Assembly: GCA_964443415.1 (NCBI GenBank)
Contig: CAYUDC010000002.1
Location: 21,826 to 85,825, forward strand
Direction of reading: 5' to 3'
DNA: 64,000 bases
From: B1 sp964443415
GTDB lineage: Bacteria > Bacteroidota > Bacteroidia > UKL13-3
Under the pieces are notes generated by a model. That model made no database searches. It was not told the origin of the DNA and was given only the letters and a program-made list of their open reading frames with translations. The position numbers and the translations under genes are program-made. Positions 49,079-58,500 of the stretch are shown here, in pieces. Positions within the stretch are counted from its first letter, which is position 1. Every line of letters starts with the position of its first letter.

Positions 49079-51085
49079 TATTTCCTTTAATATATTAAAA
49101 TCCTCAATAGGCAAACCACAACTTCTGTTGGTGCAAACAAATGCTTTATTGCCTTTTTCTTGTTGTTTGTCTTTAAACAATGGTACTTGGCCGTCTTGTG
49201 GTATTTGATGCACGATGGTATTAGGCAAGAATTGTTGCCACAATTGCTGCTGCCATACCTTAGCATCCTCACCCGTTATTAGTATTTGTTGCCAACCATG
49301 TTCTATACTCAAAAAGAGTTGAACCCAATTACTATAGGCATTTGGAAACTTTTCTATTTTGGCAAATACACTCGCTAACATTTGCTCTGCCCGCTCTTGA
49401 TAACCCAACTCGTCAAAATAAAATGATAGCTTGTGTAGGCACTTTGCTAAAATGCTGTTTGAAGAGGGTATTACATCGTCGTTTACATCTATCTTTCTAA
49501 CCACATACTGTTTAGATTGATATGAGGTAAAATAAAAGAGGCCTGTATCTAAATCAGAGAAATGCTCAATAACCTGTTCCATCAATCTTCGGGCCTCCAT
49601 TAGATACTGTTCTTCTCCAGAAACCTCAAAATAATCCATCAAGGTTTCAATTAAAATAGCATAATCCTCCGCAAAGGCATCTATGCTTACTTTGCCATTT
49701 TTATAAATTCTTTTAAGGCCTTCGGGTTGAACCGACCATGACAATAAAGCGTCTATACTTTCTTTAGCCTGATGTAAGAATACCTCATCTTGTAGATGCT
49801 TATAAGCGGCTATATACCCTTTAATCATCAAGGCATTCCAGCTACAGATAACCTTATCATCTAACCCTGGGGCTATGCGCTCATCCCTGGCTTCAAGCAA
49901 CACTTCAATTCCCTCGTCAATTAATTCTTTTAATTCAGTTTGGGTCAAACCAAAAAATTGGGCAATAGATTCTGATGATGCTGTTTGATGTAATATGTTG
50001 ATATTGGGTTCCCAATTACCTTGCTCTGTTATGCTAAAATAGGCATTAAAAACAGGTGCATGTGGTCCTAAAAGATGGTCAATCTCTTGTTTAGACCACA
50101 CATAATATTTCCCTTCAATCCCTTCGCTGTCGGCATCTAAAGCCGAGTAAAATCTGCCTTCTGCATCGCTCATTTCTTGTTGTACAAATCGATGAATTTT
50201 GTAAACAACTTCCTTAAAAAGAGGATGTTTAAAATGGGCATATGCTTTGGCATATAATGCCATTAATTGCCCATTGTCGTATAACATCTTTTCAAAATGG
50301 GGCACCTTCCAATAACTATCTGTACTATACCTGCAAAATCCTCCACCTAGTTGGTCGAATATCCCTCCAATAGCCATTTCTGTGAGGGTTTTTTCTACTG
50401 CTTGCTCAAAAACAGGATTTTTTTGAAGATGGAAATATTGTAAAAACATTTCCCATTGGTTTGGCAAAGGGAATTTTGGTGCCCAACGATACCCGCCATA
50501 ATCCATATCAAAACTCTCAGACCATTTATCAAGGATATGTTCAATTTTGTCTTTCCAATCATTGGTTTTAGCGGTAAAAATAAACTTATCTTGTCTTTTA
50601 ATTCCGGCCGTTAAATCGTTGGCAAATGCGATGGCTTCTTCCTTTTTGCTTGAATAAAAATTAACCAATGCTAATAATACCTTATCCCATTCTTTCTTTG
50701 GAAAGTAGGTTCCGCCGTGTAAGGGTTTGCCATCGGGTAATGTTATGACGTTTAAAGGCCAACCCCCTCTGCCAGTTAAAAGTTGTATGGCATCCATATA
50801 CACTTGGTCGATGTCTGGTCTTTCTTCTCTATCTATCTTAACACAAATAAAATGTTGATTCATGATGGCAGCAGTCTCTTCATTTTCAAAGCTCTCATGC
50901 TCCATTACATGACACCAGTGACAACTCGAATAACCAATGGAAATAATCATCAGCTTGTTTTCTTTTTGGGCTTGAAGGGGCACTTCATCCGACCACTCCA
51001 CCCAGTTTACTGGGTTATGCTGATGTTGCAATAAATAGGGGCTGCTCGACCTACTTAAGGCATTGGTATATTTGGGTGTTGTCAT
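49067..51085 (-). CDS. Thioredoxin-domain protein (DUF255/YyaL family)
   Basis: A 672-residue cytoplasmic protein of the YyaL/SSP411 family. The N-terminal thioredoxin-like domain (LLQHQHNPVNWVEWSDEV, then CHWCHVMEHESFENEE) carries a CxxC redox motif near residue 55. The rest is an alpha/alpha barrel like that of N-acylglucosamine epimerases (GGIFDQLGGGFCRYSTD, YYVWSKQEIDHLLG, NALMIKGYIAAYKHL). Length is normal. Family members are widespread but no substrate is established. Its 3' end overlaps the giant T9SS gene by 12 bp in convergent orientation. Confidence 0.88.
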   Translation of the reverse strand: MTTPKYTNALSRSSSPYLLQHQHNPVNWVEWSDEVPLQAQKENKLMIISIGYSSCHWCHVMEHESFENEETAAIMNQHFICVKIDREERPDIDQVYMDAIQLLTGRGGWPLNVITLPDGKPLHGGTYFPKKEWDKVLLALVNFYSSKKEEAIAFANDLTAGIKRQDKFIFTAKTNDWKDKIEHILDKWSESFDMDYGGYRWAPKFPLPNQWEMFLQYFHLQKNPVFEQAVEKTLTEMAIGGIFDQLGGGFCRYSTDSYWKVPHFEKMLYDNGQLMALYAKAYAHFKHPLFKEVVYKIHRFVQQEMSDAEGRFYSALDADSEGIEGKYYVWSKQEIDHLLGPHAPVFNAYFSITEQGNWEPNINILHQTASSESIAQFFGLTQTELKELIDEGIEVLLEARDERIAPGLDDKVICSWNALMIKGYIAAYKHLQDEVFLHQAKESIDALLSWSVQPEGLKRIYKNGKVSIDAFAEDYAILIETLMDYFEVSGEEQYLMEARRLMEQVIEHFSDLDTGLFYFTSYQSKQYVVRKIDVNDDVIPSSNSILAKCLHKLSFYFDELGYQERAEQMLASVFAKIEKFPNAYSNWVQLFLSIEHGWQQILITGEDAKVWQQQLWQQFLPNTIVHQIPQDGQVPLFKDKQQEKGNKAFVCTNRSCGLPIEDFNILKEILPH

Positions 51086-51146
51086 GTTTTATTTCTTACT
51101 ACAAATAAAGGAATATCAGAAGGCAATAGTTTTATTTGCAATGAAT

Positions 51147-51860
51147 ATGTCAGGCAAGTATTTCGATTTTAAGCAGTTTAGGGTCTTTCACGATCAATGC
51201 GCTATGAAAGTAGGTACTGATGGCGTGTTGCTTGGTGCTCTTGTGCCACAGCTCCCTCATGTAGCTAATATTTTAGATGTAGGAACAGGCTCTGGATTAA
51301 TAGCTTTAATGTGCGCCCAAAAGTTTACTGATGCACAGGTAGGGGCTGTTGAGTATGATAGTTTAGCTTCTGCTCAAGCTGCTGGAAATTTTTCATTAAA
51401 TCCATGGGCCAACAGAATGCAGGTTTTTAATATAGATTATAAGCTATTTGAATCTCCTAGAAAGTACGATTTAATTGTAAGTAATCCTCCTTTTTTTGTG
51501 CCTGAGCGTTCCTTTGATGTTTCCTCTTCTTCTAGAAAAAATGCTCGATATGCTCATGCACTTACCCATGTTCAACTGCTCGAAAAAAGTGTTTCATTGC
51601 TGGCAGAAAATGGGTGTTTATATCTTATTCTACCCACTCAGCTGGCCAATGAATTTGTAGCCATGGCTAAAGGTTACGGGTTGACCCAAACGCATGAAGT
51701 TGCCATACACATGAAACCAAATACTGCCATAAGCAGATATGTTTTAGGATTTACAAATACCCAGCGCACAGCCTTACTAAAGCAAACATTGGTAGTATAT
51801 TCTATTGACGGTAAACGAAGTGAGGAATATGCTGCCCTTTGCTCAGAGTTTTATCTCTGA
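51147..51860 (+). CDS. trmN6: tRNA1(Val) (adenine37-N6)-methyltransferase-like protein
   Basis: About 237 residues from the ATG at 51147 (MSGKYFDFKQFRVFHD); ATG 51141 is equally possible. The open frame runs upstream to 51063, but those residues are hydrophobic noise overlapping the divergent gene, and homology starts at FDFKQF. Motifs: VGTDGVLLGALVP, LDVGTGSGLIALMCAQ (SAM motif I) and LIVSNPPFF (the NPPF/Y motif of N6-adenine methyltransferases). It modifies A37 of tRNA-Val or a related tRNA. A -7-like TTTATTTG ends just before the start. The gene end is part of a perfect palindrome shared with the convergent gene. Confidence 0.85.
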   Translation: MSGKYFDFKQFRVFHDQCAMKVGTDGVLLGALVPQLPHVANILDVGTGSGLIALMCAQKFTDAQVGAVEYDSLASAQAAGNFSLNPWANRMQVFNIDYKLFESPRKYDLIVSNPPFFVPERSFDVSSSSRKNARYAHALTHVQLLEKSVSLLAENGCLYLILPTQLANEFVAMAKGYGLTQTHEVAIHMKPNTAISRYVLGFTNTQRTALLKQTLVVYSIDGKRSEEYAALCSEFYL

Positions 51861-51861
51861 G
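51842..51861. repeat. Palindrome forming both ends of a convergent gene pair
   Basis: CTCAGAG (51842-51848) with CTCTGAG (51855-51861), loop TTTTAT. Both TGA stop codons lie in the two arms, so the two proteins end in related residues: S-E-F-Y-L and S-E-I-K-L. It may fold as a hairpin in both transcripts. Confidence 0.6.
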
Positions 51862-53177
51862 TGTTTAAAGCTTATTCCAAATTTATTTAGCTCTTTTAAA
51901 ATGGGCTCATAAAACTCTTTGCTAATAGGAATTTGAACTCCTTTGGCCTTTATTTTATCTTGTAATACTAGTTTGGCAGCAATACCTAATGGCAATCCTA
52001 CTGTTTTAGCCATAGCTGTATGTGTTTGATTATCGCCTTTAACAACCAAACTTGCCTCCATTTTATATTGAGCCCCTTTAAGTTTATAGCCTATTTCATG
52101 CTTCATCACTATTTGGTCGAGCTCATTTTTTTCGAGTTTCCATTTTGTTTGTAGTAAATGTTGAAGTGCTTGTGCTGGAGTGGCCTTTTCTAAGCCAATG
52201 GGCTTTGGTTCAAACAAGCCAAGCCATTGCATATTTTTAAAGGCTTTTGAAGACTTACGTAAATTTAAGAATACACAAATTTGGTCTTCTAAATTCTTTT
52301 TATTGGCTTCGGGAACTAGGCTGCAAAGCCATTCTCTATAGGTGAGTGTTTTAGGTTGAATTAATTCATAACTATCGTCGGTTAATCCTAGCAATACCAA
52401 TTGCTGCCAGCTTTCGCAAAAACCAGCCCCTCTTAAGGTACCTCTTAGTACGGTTTGAGCCGAGGATATGCCGTATGGTTCTATGTAACCTAGTGAGTCG
52501 CGATTGGCATAGGCATCAAAACTTCCATGCCCTTTCACTTTGATGGTTTTTGTTTGAGAGAAGATTCGGCTAGGTGGAATGAGTTTTAGCATGCCACCTT
52601 CTAGGTATTTTGCAGTGGCTTGCCCTGCCAATACTACATTTCTAGGATTCCATGTAAACTTATAATGCCATGGGTTATTATCGAACTCGGGGGCAACTAA
52701 GCCACCACAATAAGATTCAAATGAACTTATCACACCGCCTTTTTCATGCACTTGGTGTATCATCTCCATGGCAGATAAATGATCAATGCCTGGGTCTAAT
52801 CCCATTTCGTTTAGTAGTAATACTCCTGCTTTTAGCGCTTGCGGATGTAATTTCTTCATTTCATCACTCACATAGGAGGCGGTGAGCAATGGAATCTTAT
52901 ACTCGATACACTGAGTGGCTACAAAGTGATGAAAATGGGGCGGTAGTAACGAAATAACTAAGTCGGCTTTTTTAATTAATGCTGCTCTTTTGGCTGCATC
53001 TGTTACATCTAAACTAAACGGCAAACCGGCTTGGTGTTTTCCAATCCTAAGCTTTGCAGACTCTATGTTGGCATCCGCTACTAAAATTTGCCAGTTTTCT
53101 TTACGGGCATTTTTTAATAAATATTGTATTAAACTTGAGGAAGATAAACCGGCGCCTAACACTAAAATCTTTTTCAT
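51843..53177 (-). CDS. Saccharopine dehydrogenase family protein
   Basis: A 444-residue protein with an N-terminal Rossmann motif, KKILVLGAGLSSSSLIQYLL, then ADLVISLLPPHFHHFVATQC and LNEMGLDPGIDHLSAMEMIH near residue 130. The last is diagnostic for saccharopine dehydrogenase (glutamate-forming)/LYS9-like enzymes. A C-terminal alpha/beta catalytic domain completes it. It may act in lysine degradation or in a reductive amination of unknown substrate; no other lysine genes are near. It overlaps trmN6 by 18 bp in convergent orientation. A 66-bp gap separates it from cdd, in which I see no clear promoter. Confidence 0.87.
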   Translation of the reverse strand: MKKILVLGAGLSSSSLIQYLLKNARKENWQILVADANIESAKLRIGKHQAGLPFSLDVTDAAKRAALIKKADLVISLLPPHFHHFVATQCIEYKIPLLTASYVSDEMKKLHPQALKAGVLLLNEMGLDPGIDHLSAMEMIHQVHEKGGVISSFESYCGGLVAPEFDNNPWHYKFTWNPRNVVLAGQATAKYLEGGMLKLIPPSRIFSQTKTIKVKGHGSFDAYANRDSLGYIEPYGISSAQTVLRGTLRGAGFCESWQQLVLLGLTDDSYELIQPKTLTYREWLCSLVPEANKKNLEDQICVFLNLRKSSKAFKNMQWLGLFEPKPIGLEKATPAQALQHLLQTKWKLEKNELDQIVMKHEIGYKLKGAQYKMEASLVVKGDNQTHTAMAKTVGLPLGIAAKLVLQDKIKAKGVQIPISKEFYEPILKELNKFGISFKHSEIKL

Positions 53178-53243
53178 GCGTTTATTTATTTGGGACGAAG
53201 CTAAGGACTAAGTGCTATTTAGCAAAATTAACTAAAATCGAAT

Positions 53244-53729
53244 ATGAGAATTATCAAGAAAGAAATCAGTCTTCAAGCCATTCAAGATGTTTCTAACTTA
53301 TCCATACAGGATGCAAACTTGCTCAAGCAAGCTAAAGCCAGCCTGCAAGATGCCTATGCACCCTATTCTAAATTTCTAGTAGGCTGTGCTATTTTATTGG
53401 CTAATGGAGAAGTTATTACTGGTAATAATCAAGAAAATGCCGCTTATCCTAGTGGATTATGCGCAGAACGTGTGGCAGTTTTTTATGCTGGTGCTAAGTT
53501 TCCAGGTGTTCCTATAGTGGCTATGGCCATTACAGCAAAATCCTCCAACCATATATTAGATAAGCCAGTGATGAGTTGTGGCGCCTGTTTGCAAAGCTTG
53601 AGTGAATACGAGCACCGTTACAATGCACCCATTAGAACCATTTTACAAGGAGAAACCGGTGAAATCTATTTGGCAGAGCAAGGCACAAAAACCTTTTTAC
53701 CTTTTCAATTTTCATCAGCTGAATTATGA
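53244..53729 (+). CDS. cdd: Cytidine deaminase
   Basis: A 161-residue tetrameric-type cytidine deaminase. Zinc ligands are Cys73 in GLCAERVAV, with the catalytic Glu75, and Cys112 and Cys115 in SCGACLQSL. The N-terminal YSKFLVGCAILLANGEVITG segment binds the nucleoside. It converts cytidine and deoxycytidine to uridine and deoxyuridine in salvage. About 20 extra N-terminal residues precede the core. The stop overlaps the ade start in ATGA, so the two salvage genes are translationally coupled. Confidence 0.92.
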   Translation: MRIIKKEISLQAIQDVSNLSIQDANLLKQAKASLQDAYAPYSKFLVGCAILLANGEVITGNNQENAAYPSGLCAERVAVFYAGAKFPGVPIVAMAITAKSSNHILDKPVMSCGACLQSLSEYEHRYNAPIRTILQGETGEIYLAEQGTKTFLPFQFSSAEL

Positions 53730-55330
53730 GTAACTCGTTTTCTATAAAGGGCAATATGGTAGATATTCATAAAAGGAAAATCTATCCTGCCGAAGTATTT
53801 GTGAGCAAGGGTATAATTCAGGAAATTAATCCGATAAATGAGGCATTAGAAAACTATCTTTTGCCAGGGTTTATAGACGCCCATGTGCATATAGAAAGTT
53901 CTTTACTTACCCCCGCTGGTTTTGCTAGATTGGCTGTGATGCACGGAACAGTTGCCACGGTGAGCGATCCTCATGAAATAGCCAATGTGTTGGGGTTGGC
54001 TGGTGTTGAATATATGTTAGATGATGCCGCTAAAGTTCCCTTTCATTTCTTTTTTGGTGCTCCTTCGTGTGTACCTGCTACTATATTTGAAACGGCGGGT
54101 GCAAGCTTAAATGTCCAGGAGGTAACACAACTCCTAAATGATCCTCGTATCTATTATTTATCTGAAATGATGAATTACCCAGGAGTAATTTATGATGATC
54201 GTAAGGTACACCAAAAAATTCGAGCAGCGCATGAGGCGAATAAGCCTGTTGATGGCCACGCACCAGGCCTTCGCGGCAAAGATTTAGACAAGTACCTTGC
54301 GGCAGGCATCAGTACCGATCACGAGTGCTTTACCCTAGAAGAAGCGCTAGAGAAGCTAGCAAAGGGAATGAAGGTTATCATCAGAGAAGGCAGTGCAGCC
54401 AGAAATTTTCAAGCATTGCATCCATTGTTGGCTAATCATGCCAAACAACTGATGTTTTGCTCAGATGACAAACATCCAGACAGTTTGTTGTTGGGCCATA
54501 TCAATCAATTGGTTCAAACCGCTATAAAATTAGGTTACGATTTATTTGATGTGTTATTGGTAGCTTGTTACAACCCAGTGCAACACTATCAACTGCCTGT
54601 TGGCTTGCTTAAGCCCGGTGATGCTGCAGATTTTATTGAGGTAAAAAACTTATCCGATTTTACTGTTTCAAAAACCTATATCAAAGGAAATTTGGTTTTT
54701 AATAATGGCCAATCACTTATTCCTCCCATCGTATCAGAACTAAAGAATAATTTTAAAGCAGAGAAACTCTCCAAAGAGGCACTTCGGGTTGAACCAAAGG
54801 CGCTACAAGAAGTGATTGAATGCATAGAAGGACAATTGGTAACAGGTTGTTTAATGGTTTCAAAGGAAGAACTTACAACCGAGAATGATTGTCTAAAGTT
54901 GGTGGTTTATAATCGCTATCAACAAGCTAAACCAGCCATTGGATTTATTAAAAACTTTGGATTAAAGAAGGGCGCGATTGCGTCTTCTGTGGCACATGAT
55001 AGCCATAATATCATTGCAGTTGGTGTAAATGATGAGGAGATTGTAAATGCCATTAATCTATTGGTAGAAAATAGGGGAGGTTTATCGGCTTATAGCCAGC
55101 AAGAATACCATGTATTACCATTGCCAGTGGCTGGATTAATGACCAATGAAGATCCTTTTGAGGTGGCTAAGCAATACACCTTTATAGACCAATTTAGTAA
55201 AGAGGTTTTGGGTGCTACGCTTCAATCGCCATTTATGAGCCTTTCATTCATGGCATTATTGGTGATTCCAAACTTAAAATTAAGTGATAAAGGTTTATTT
55301 AGTGGAGATACATTTTCTTTTGTAAATTAG
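53726..55330 (+). CDS. ade: Adenine deaminase
   Basis: A 534-residue amidohydrolase of the bacterial Ade type. LLPGFIDAHVHIESSLLTPA carries the first metal-binding His pair near residue 50, then GTVATVSDPHEIANVLG, DGHAPGLRGKDLDKYLAAGI, TDHECFT, and CSDDKHPDSLL with the catalytic Asp near 252. The C-terminal domain ends in the YTFIDQFSKEVLGATL region. It converts adenine to hypoxanthine and ammonia. It overlaps cdd by four bases and is followed after five bases by a 61-residue membrane protein gene. Confidence 0.93.
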   Translation: MSNSFSIKGNMVDIHKRKIYPAEVFVSKGIIQEINPINEALENYLLPGFIDAHVHIESSLLTPAGFARLAVMHGTVATVSDPHEIANVLGLAGVEYMLDDAAKVPFHFFFGAPSCVPATIFETAGASLNVQEVTQLLNDPRIYYLSEMMNYPGVIYDDRKVHQKIRAAHEANKPVDGHAPGLRGKDLDKYLAAGISTDHECFTLEEALEKLAKGMKVIIREGSAARNFQALHPLLANHAKQLMFCSDDKHPDSLLLGHINQLVQTAIKLGYDLFDVLLVACYNPVQHYQLPVGLLKPGDAADFIEVKNLSDFTVSKTYIKGNLVFNNGQSLIPPIVSELKNNFKAEKLSKEALRVEPKALQEVIECIEGQLVTGCLMVSKEELTTENDCLKLVVYNRYQQAKPAIGFIKNFGLKKGAIASSVAHDSHNIIAVGVNDEEIVNAINLLVENRGGLSAYSQQEYHVLPLPVAGLMTNEDPFEVAKQYTFIDQFSKEVLGATLQSPFMSLSFMALLVIPNLKLSDKGLFSGDTFSFVN

Positions 55331-55335
55331 CCCCA

Positions 55336-55521
55336 ATGAACGAGACCTTAAAAGATTGGATAAGACGCATACAATTACTCTTTTATTTTGGAGTATTGTT
55401 AGTGGTCTTTCTCATCTTTATCTTAGAACTAAAAAGGGCATATAACATTGATTTTTTTCCAAATTTTAACGGAGAAATCGACGACGAATATTTTAAAATG
55501 AAAGACGGTTGGTTTAATTAA
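55336..55521 (+). CDS. Small single-pass membrane protein
   Basis: A 61-residue protein with one strongly hydrophobic helix, LLFYFGVLLVVFLIFILEL (about residues 14-32), flanked by Arg/Lys on the N-terminal side and an acidic C-terminal tail (FNGEIDDEYFKMKDGWFN). Tight spacing supports a real gene: five bases from ade and three bases from the DUF4175 gene. No family is known to me. It might act with the large membrane protein downstream. Confidence 0.7.
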   Translation: MNETLKDWIRRIQLLFYFGVLLVVFLIFILELKRAYNIDFFPNFNGEIDDEYFKMKDGWFN

Positions 55522-55524
55522 ACA

Positions 55525-58500
55525 GTGGAGAAAACATTCAATCAAATATTGTTAGATAAGCTAGATGCTTTTATTAGAAAGTACTATCAAAATCTATTAC
55601 TCAAAGGTGCCATTATTTTTATTGGCATTTTTGTTTTTACCTTGTTAGTGGTTACAGCATTAGAATATTTTGGAAGATACACTACTCAAATTCGAGCCAT
55701 ATTATTCTATAGTATGCTCATGTTGTCTTTGCTAACTTTTATCAGATTTATTTTCTTACCCCTTCTTAAGTTGTTTAGAATTGGTAAGGTAATTGGGTAT
55801 GAAGAAGCTGCCAGTATCATTGGCAAACACTTTCCGCAGGTGTCAGATAAATTGTTAAATGCACTTCAACTGATATCAACCAATGATCAGTCTAATGTGT
55901 TATTGCTGGCCGCCATAGAACAAAAAACAGAAGACCTGTCTCCTCTACCTTTTCAAACGGCCATTGATTTTAAATCTAATTTAAAGTATGCAAGATTTGC
56001 TGCTGTACCTTTATTGATATTCATTTTTATTTTAATTTTTTCACCTGCATTTGTGAGTGAAAGTGCTAAGCGCTTAATTAATTATGATAAGGCCTTTAAA
56101 GTGCCTGCACCCTTTAACTTTATCATTAAAAATGATTCCTTGCGCACAAGCCAGTATCAAGATTTTACTTTACAAGTTCAGGTAGATGGGCAGAAACTTC
56201 CCAATGATGTTTATTTGGTTTCTAATGGTCAGAAATATCGACTAGATAAGGTAAGTAAAACAGAGTTTGCTTATGTATTTAAGAACTTACAATCAAACAC
56301 TACATTTTATTTAGAAGCACTTGGCTTTGAAGATGCCACTAGAACCATTGAGGTGTTTGCTAAGCCAGTGATGGTTTCTTATTCTGCTACCTTTAATTAC
56401 CCAGCGTATTTGGGATTAAAAAATGAAACCGTTCAGAATCCCGGCGATATAACCATCCCTGCTGGAACTACGATTTCATGGAATTTTACTGGCAAGCAAA
56501 CCAGTGAGATTTCTTTGTTTTTTCAAAAGATGAAAGCCGTGGCTAAGAAGCAGAACGATTATAATTATAGTTATCAAAAAAAGTTTTTTGTTTCAGATGC
56601 TTACAGCATTGTGCTATCTAATGATAAAATAGCCAAAGGTGATTCTTTGCATTATTCGATTTTGGTTCAACCCGACACTTACCCATCTATTACCATTGAA
56701 CAAAAGATTGATTCGCTCACTGGCAAGTATATTTACCTTGCTGGGATGGGTGCAGACGATCATGGTTTAGTTCGATTAAGTTTTAACTACAAATTTGTTA
56801 AATCTAATAACAAAGATAAAACCAGCAAGGGCTTGCAAATAGAATGGATTGAAATTCCAAAAGAAAAGCGCGTTCAAATCAATCATATTTTTGATTTATA
56901 CACAATTGGGTTTGAACCATCTGATGAGCTTGAATACTACTTTGAAATTTGGGACAATGATGGGGTTACAGGTTCTAAGAGTACGAGAAGTGAAAAGTTG
57001 AGTATTAAAGCACCAGGCAAGCAAGCGCTCAAAGAACAATCAGAGGCAGAAAGCAATGCCTTAGAGAAAAAGATGCAAGATGCCTTAAGCGAATCAAAGG
57101 AACTTCAATCAGAACTTAATAAGCTTCAGGATAAGTTAAAATCTCAACAGCCATTGAGCTGGGAAGAGAAAAAGAAATTAGAACAATTGTTGAACCAACA
57201 AAAGCAACTGCAAGAAAAGCTTAAAAATTTGCAACAAGATTTCAAGCAAAAAAACATCAAAGAGCAGGCGTTTAAAGAAGAGCAAGAGCGCATTTTAGAG
57301 AAACAAGAGCAACTTCAAAAAATGTATGAACAATTGATGAATGAGGAAATGAAACAACTCATGAAGCAATTAGAGAACATGATGAAAATGCAAAACAAAG
57401 AGCAGATAAAGAAAGAGCTCGACAAGATGGAGATTAGCAATAAAGATGTAGAGAAAGAGCTGGATAGAATGTTGGAAATGTATAAAGAACTTGAGGTAGA
57501 CAAAAAGTTGGAAGATGCCATGAAAGACTTAAAGAATCTGGCAGATGAGCAGCGCAACCTGAAGCAAGATGTAAATCAAAAGGATGGAAAAGACCAAGGC
57601 CAACAGCAAGCTTTGCAGCAAAAACAAGAAGAGCTAAAAGAGAAGTTTGAAAATCTTCAAAAGGATCTTAGAACCTTAGAAAAGAAGAACAGTGAGTTAG
57701 AGTCTCCTAAGAAATTGGCTGATACTAAAAACTTGGAACAGCAAATTAAGGATAAGATGGAGCAAAGTTCTCAAGAGCTTAAGAAAGGCAACGAAAAGAA
57801 AGCGAGCGAAAAGATGGAGGATGCTGCCAATGATTTAGATAAAATGGAGCAGGAGATGGAGGAGCAAAAAGAGAAGGACGAAGAAGATAAAGAGGAAATA
57901 GATGCTCAGGCCCTTCGAGAAATTCTAGAGAACTTAATTCAATTGAGCAAAGACCAGGAAGAGACCATGGAAGAGCTCAAGCAAATAACAGGTTATAATC
58001 CAAAATTTGTTGCGCTTGCCCAGAAACAAAAGATATTACAAGGGAATGCCAAAATGATTGAGGATAGTCTTTTAAGTATTAGTAAAAGGGCACCAGAGGT
58101 TAAATCTTTTATCAATAAAGAAATCACCAAAATGAATGCTCATTTAAATAGGAGCAATCTGGCATTTTCGCAGCGAAACCTTGGCGAGGTAAGGGTGCAA
58201 CAGCAATATGCCATGACCAACATGAATAATCTTGCCGTGATGCTGAGTGAATCTTTGAAAGAAATGCAGCAGAAATCGCAGCAAAAACAAAAGTCTAAGC
58301 AAGGAAAAGGAAAGGGTAAACCAAAACCTGGAGGTAGTTCTAGTAAACCAAGCATGAGCCAGCTTAAGAAAATGCAGCAGGAGATGAATAAGCAAATGCA
58401 GGAAGGCATGAATAAAAATGGCAGCAGCAAACCTGGTGGTGGGCAAATGAGTAGTGAGCAATTTGCACGAATGGCGGCACAGCAAATGGCTATTAGGCAG

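Noticed and set aside
51063..51146. N-terminal extension of trmN6 overlapping the thioredoxin-domain gene
   Set aside because: The extra residues are not part of the methyltransferase family, and the -7-like element at 51131-51138 would place the transcript start after them.
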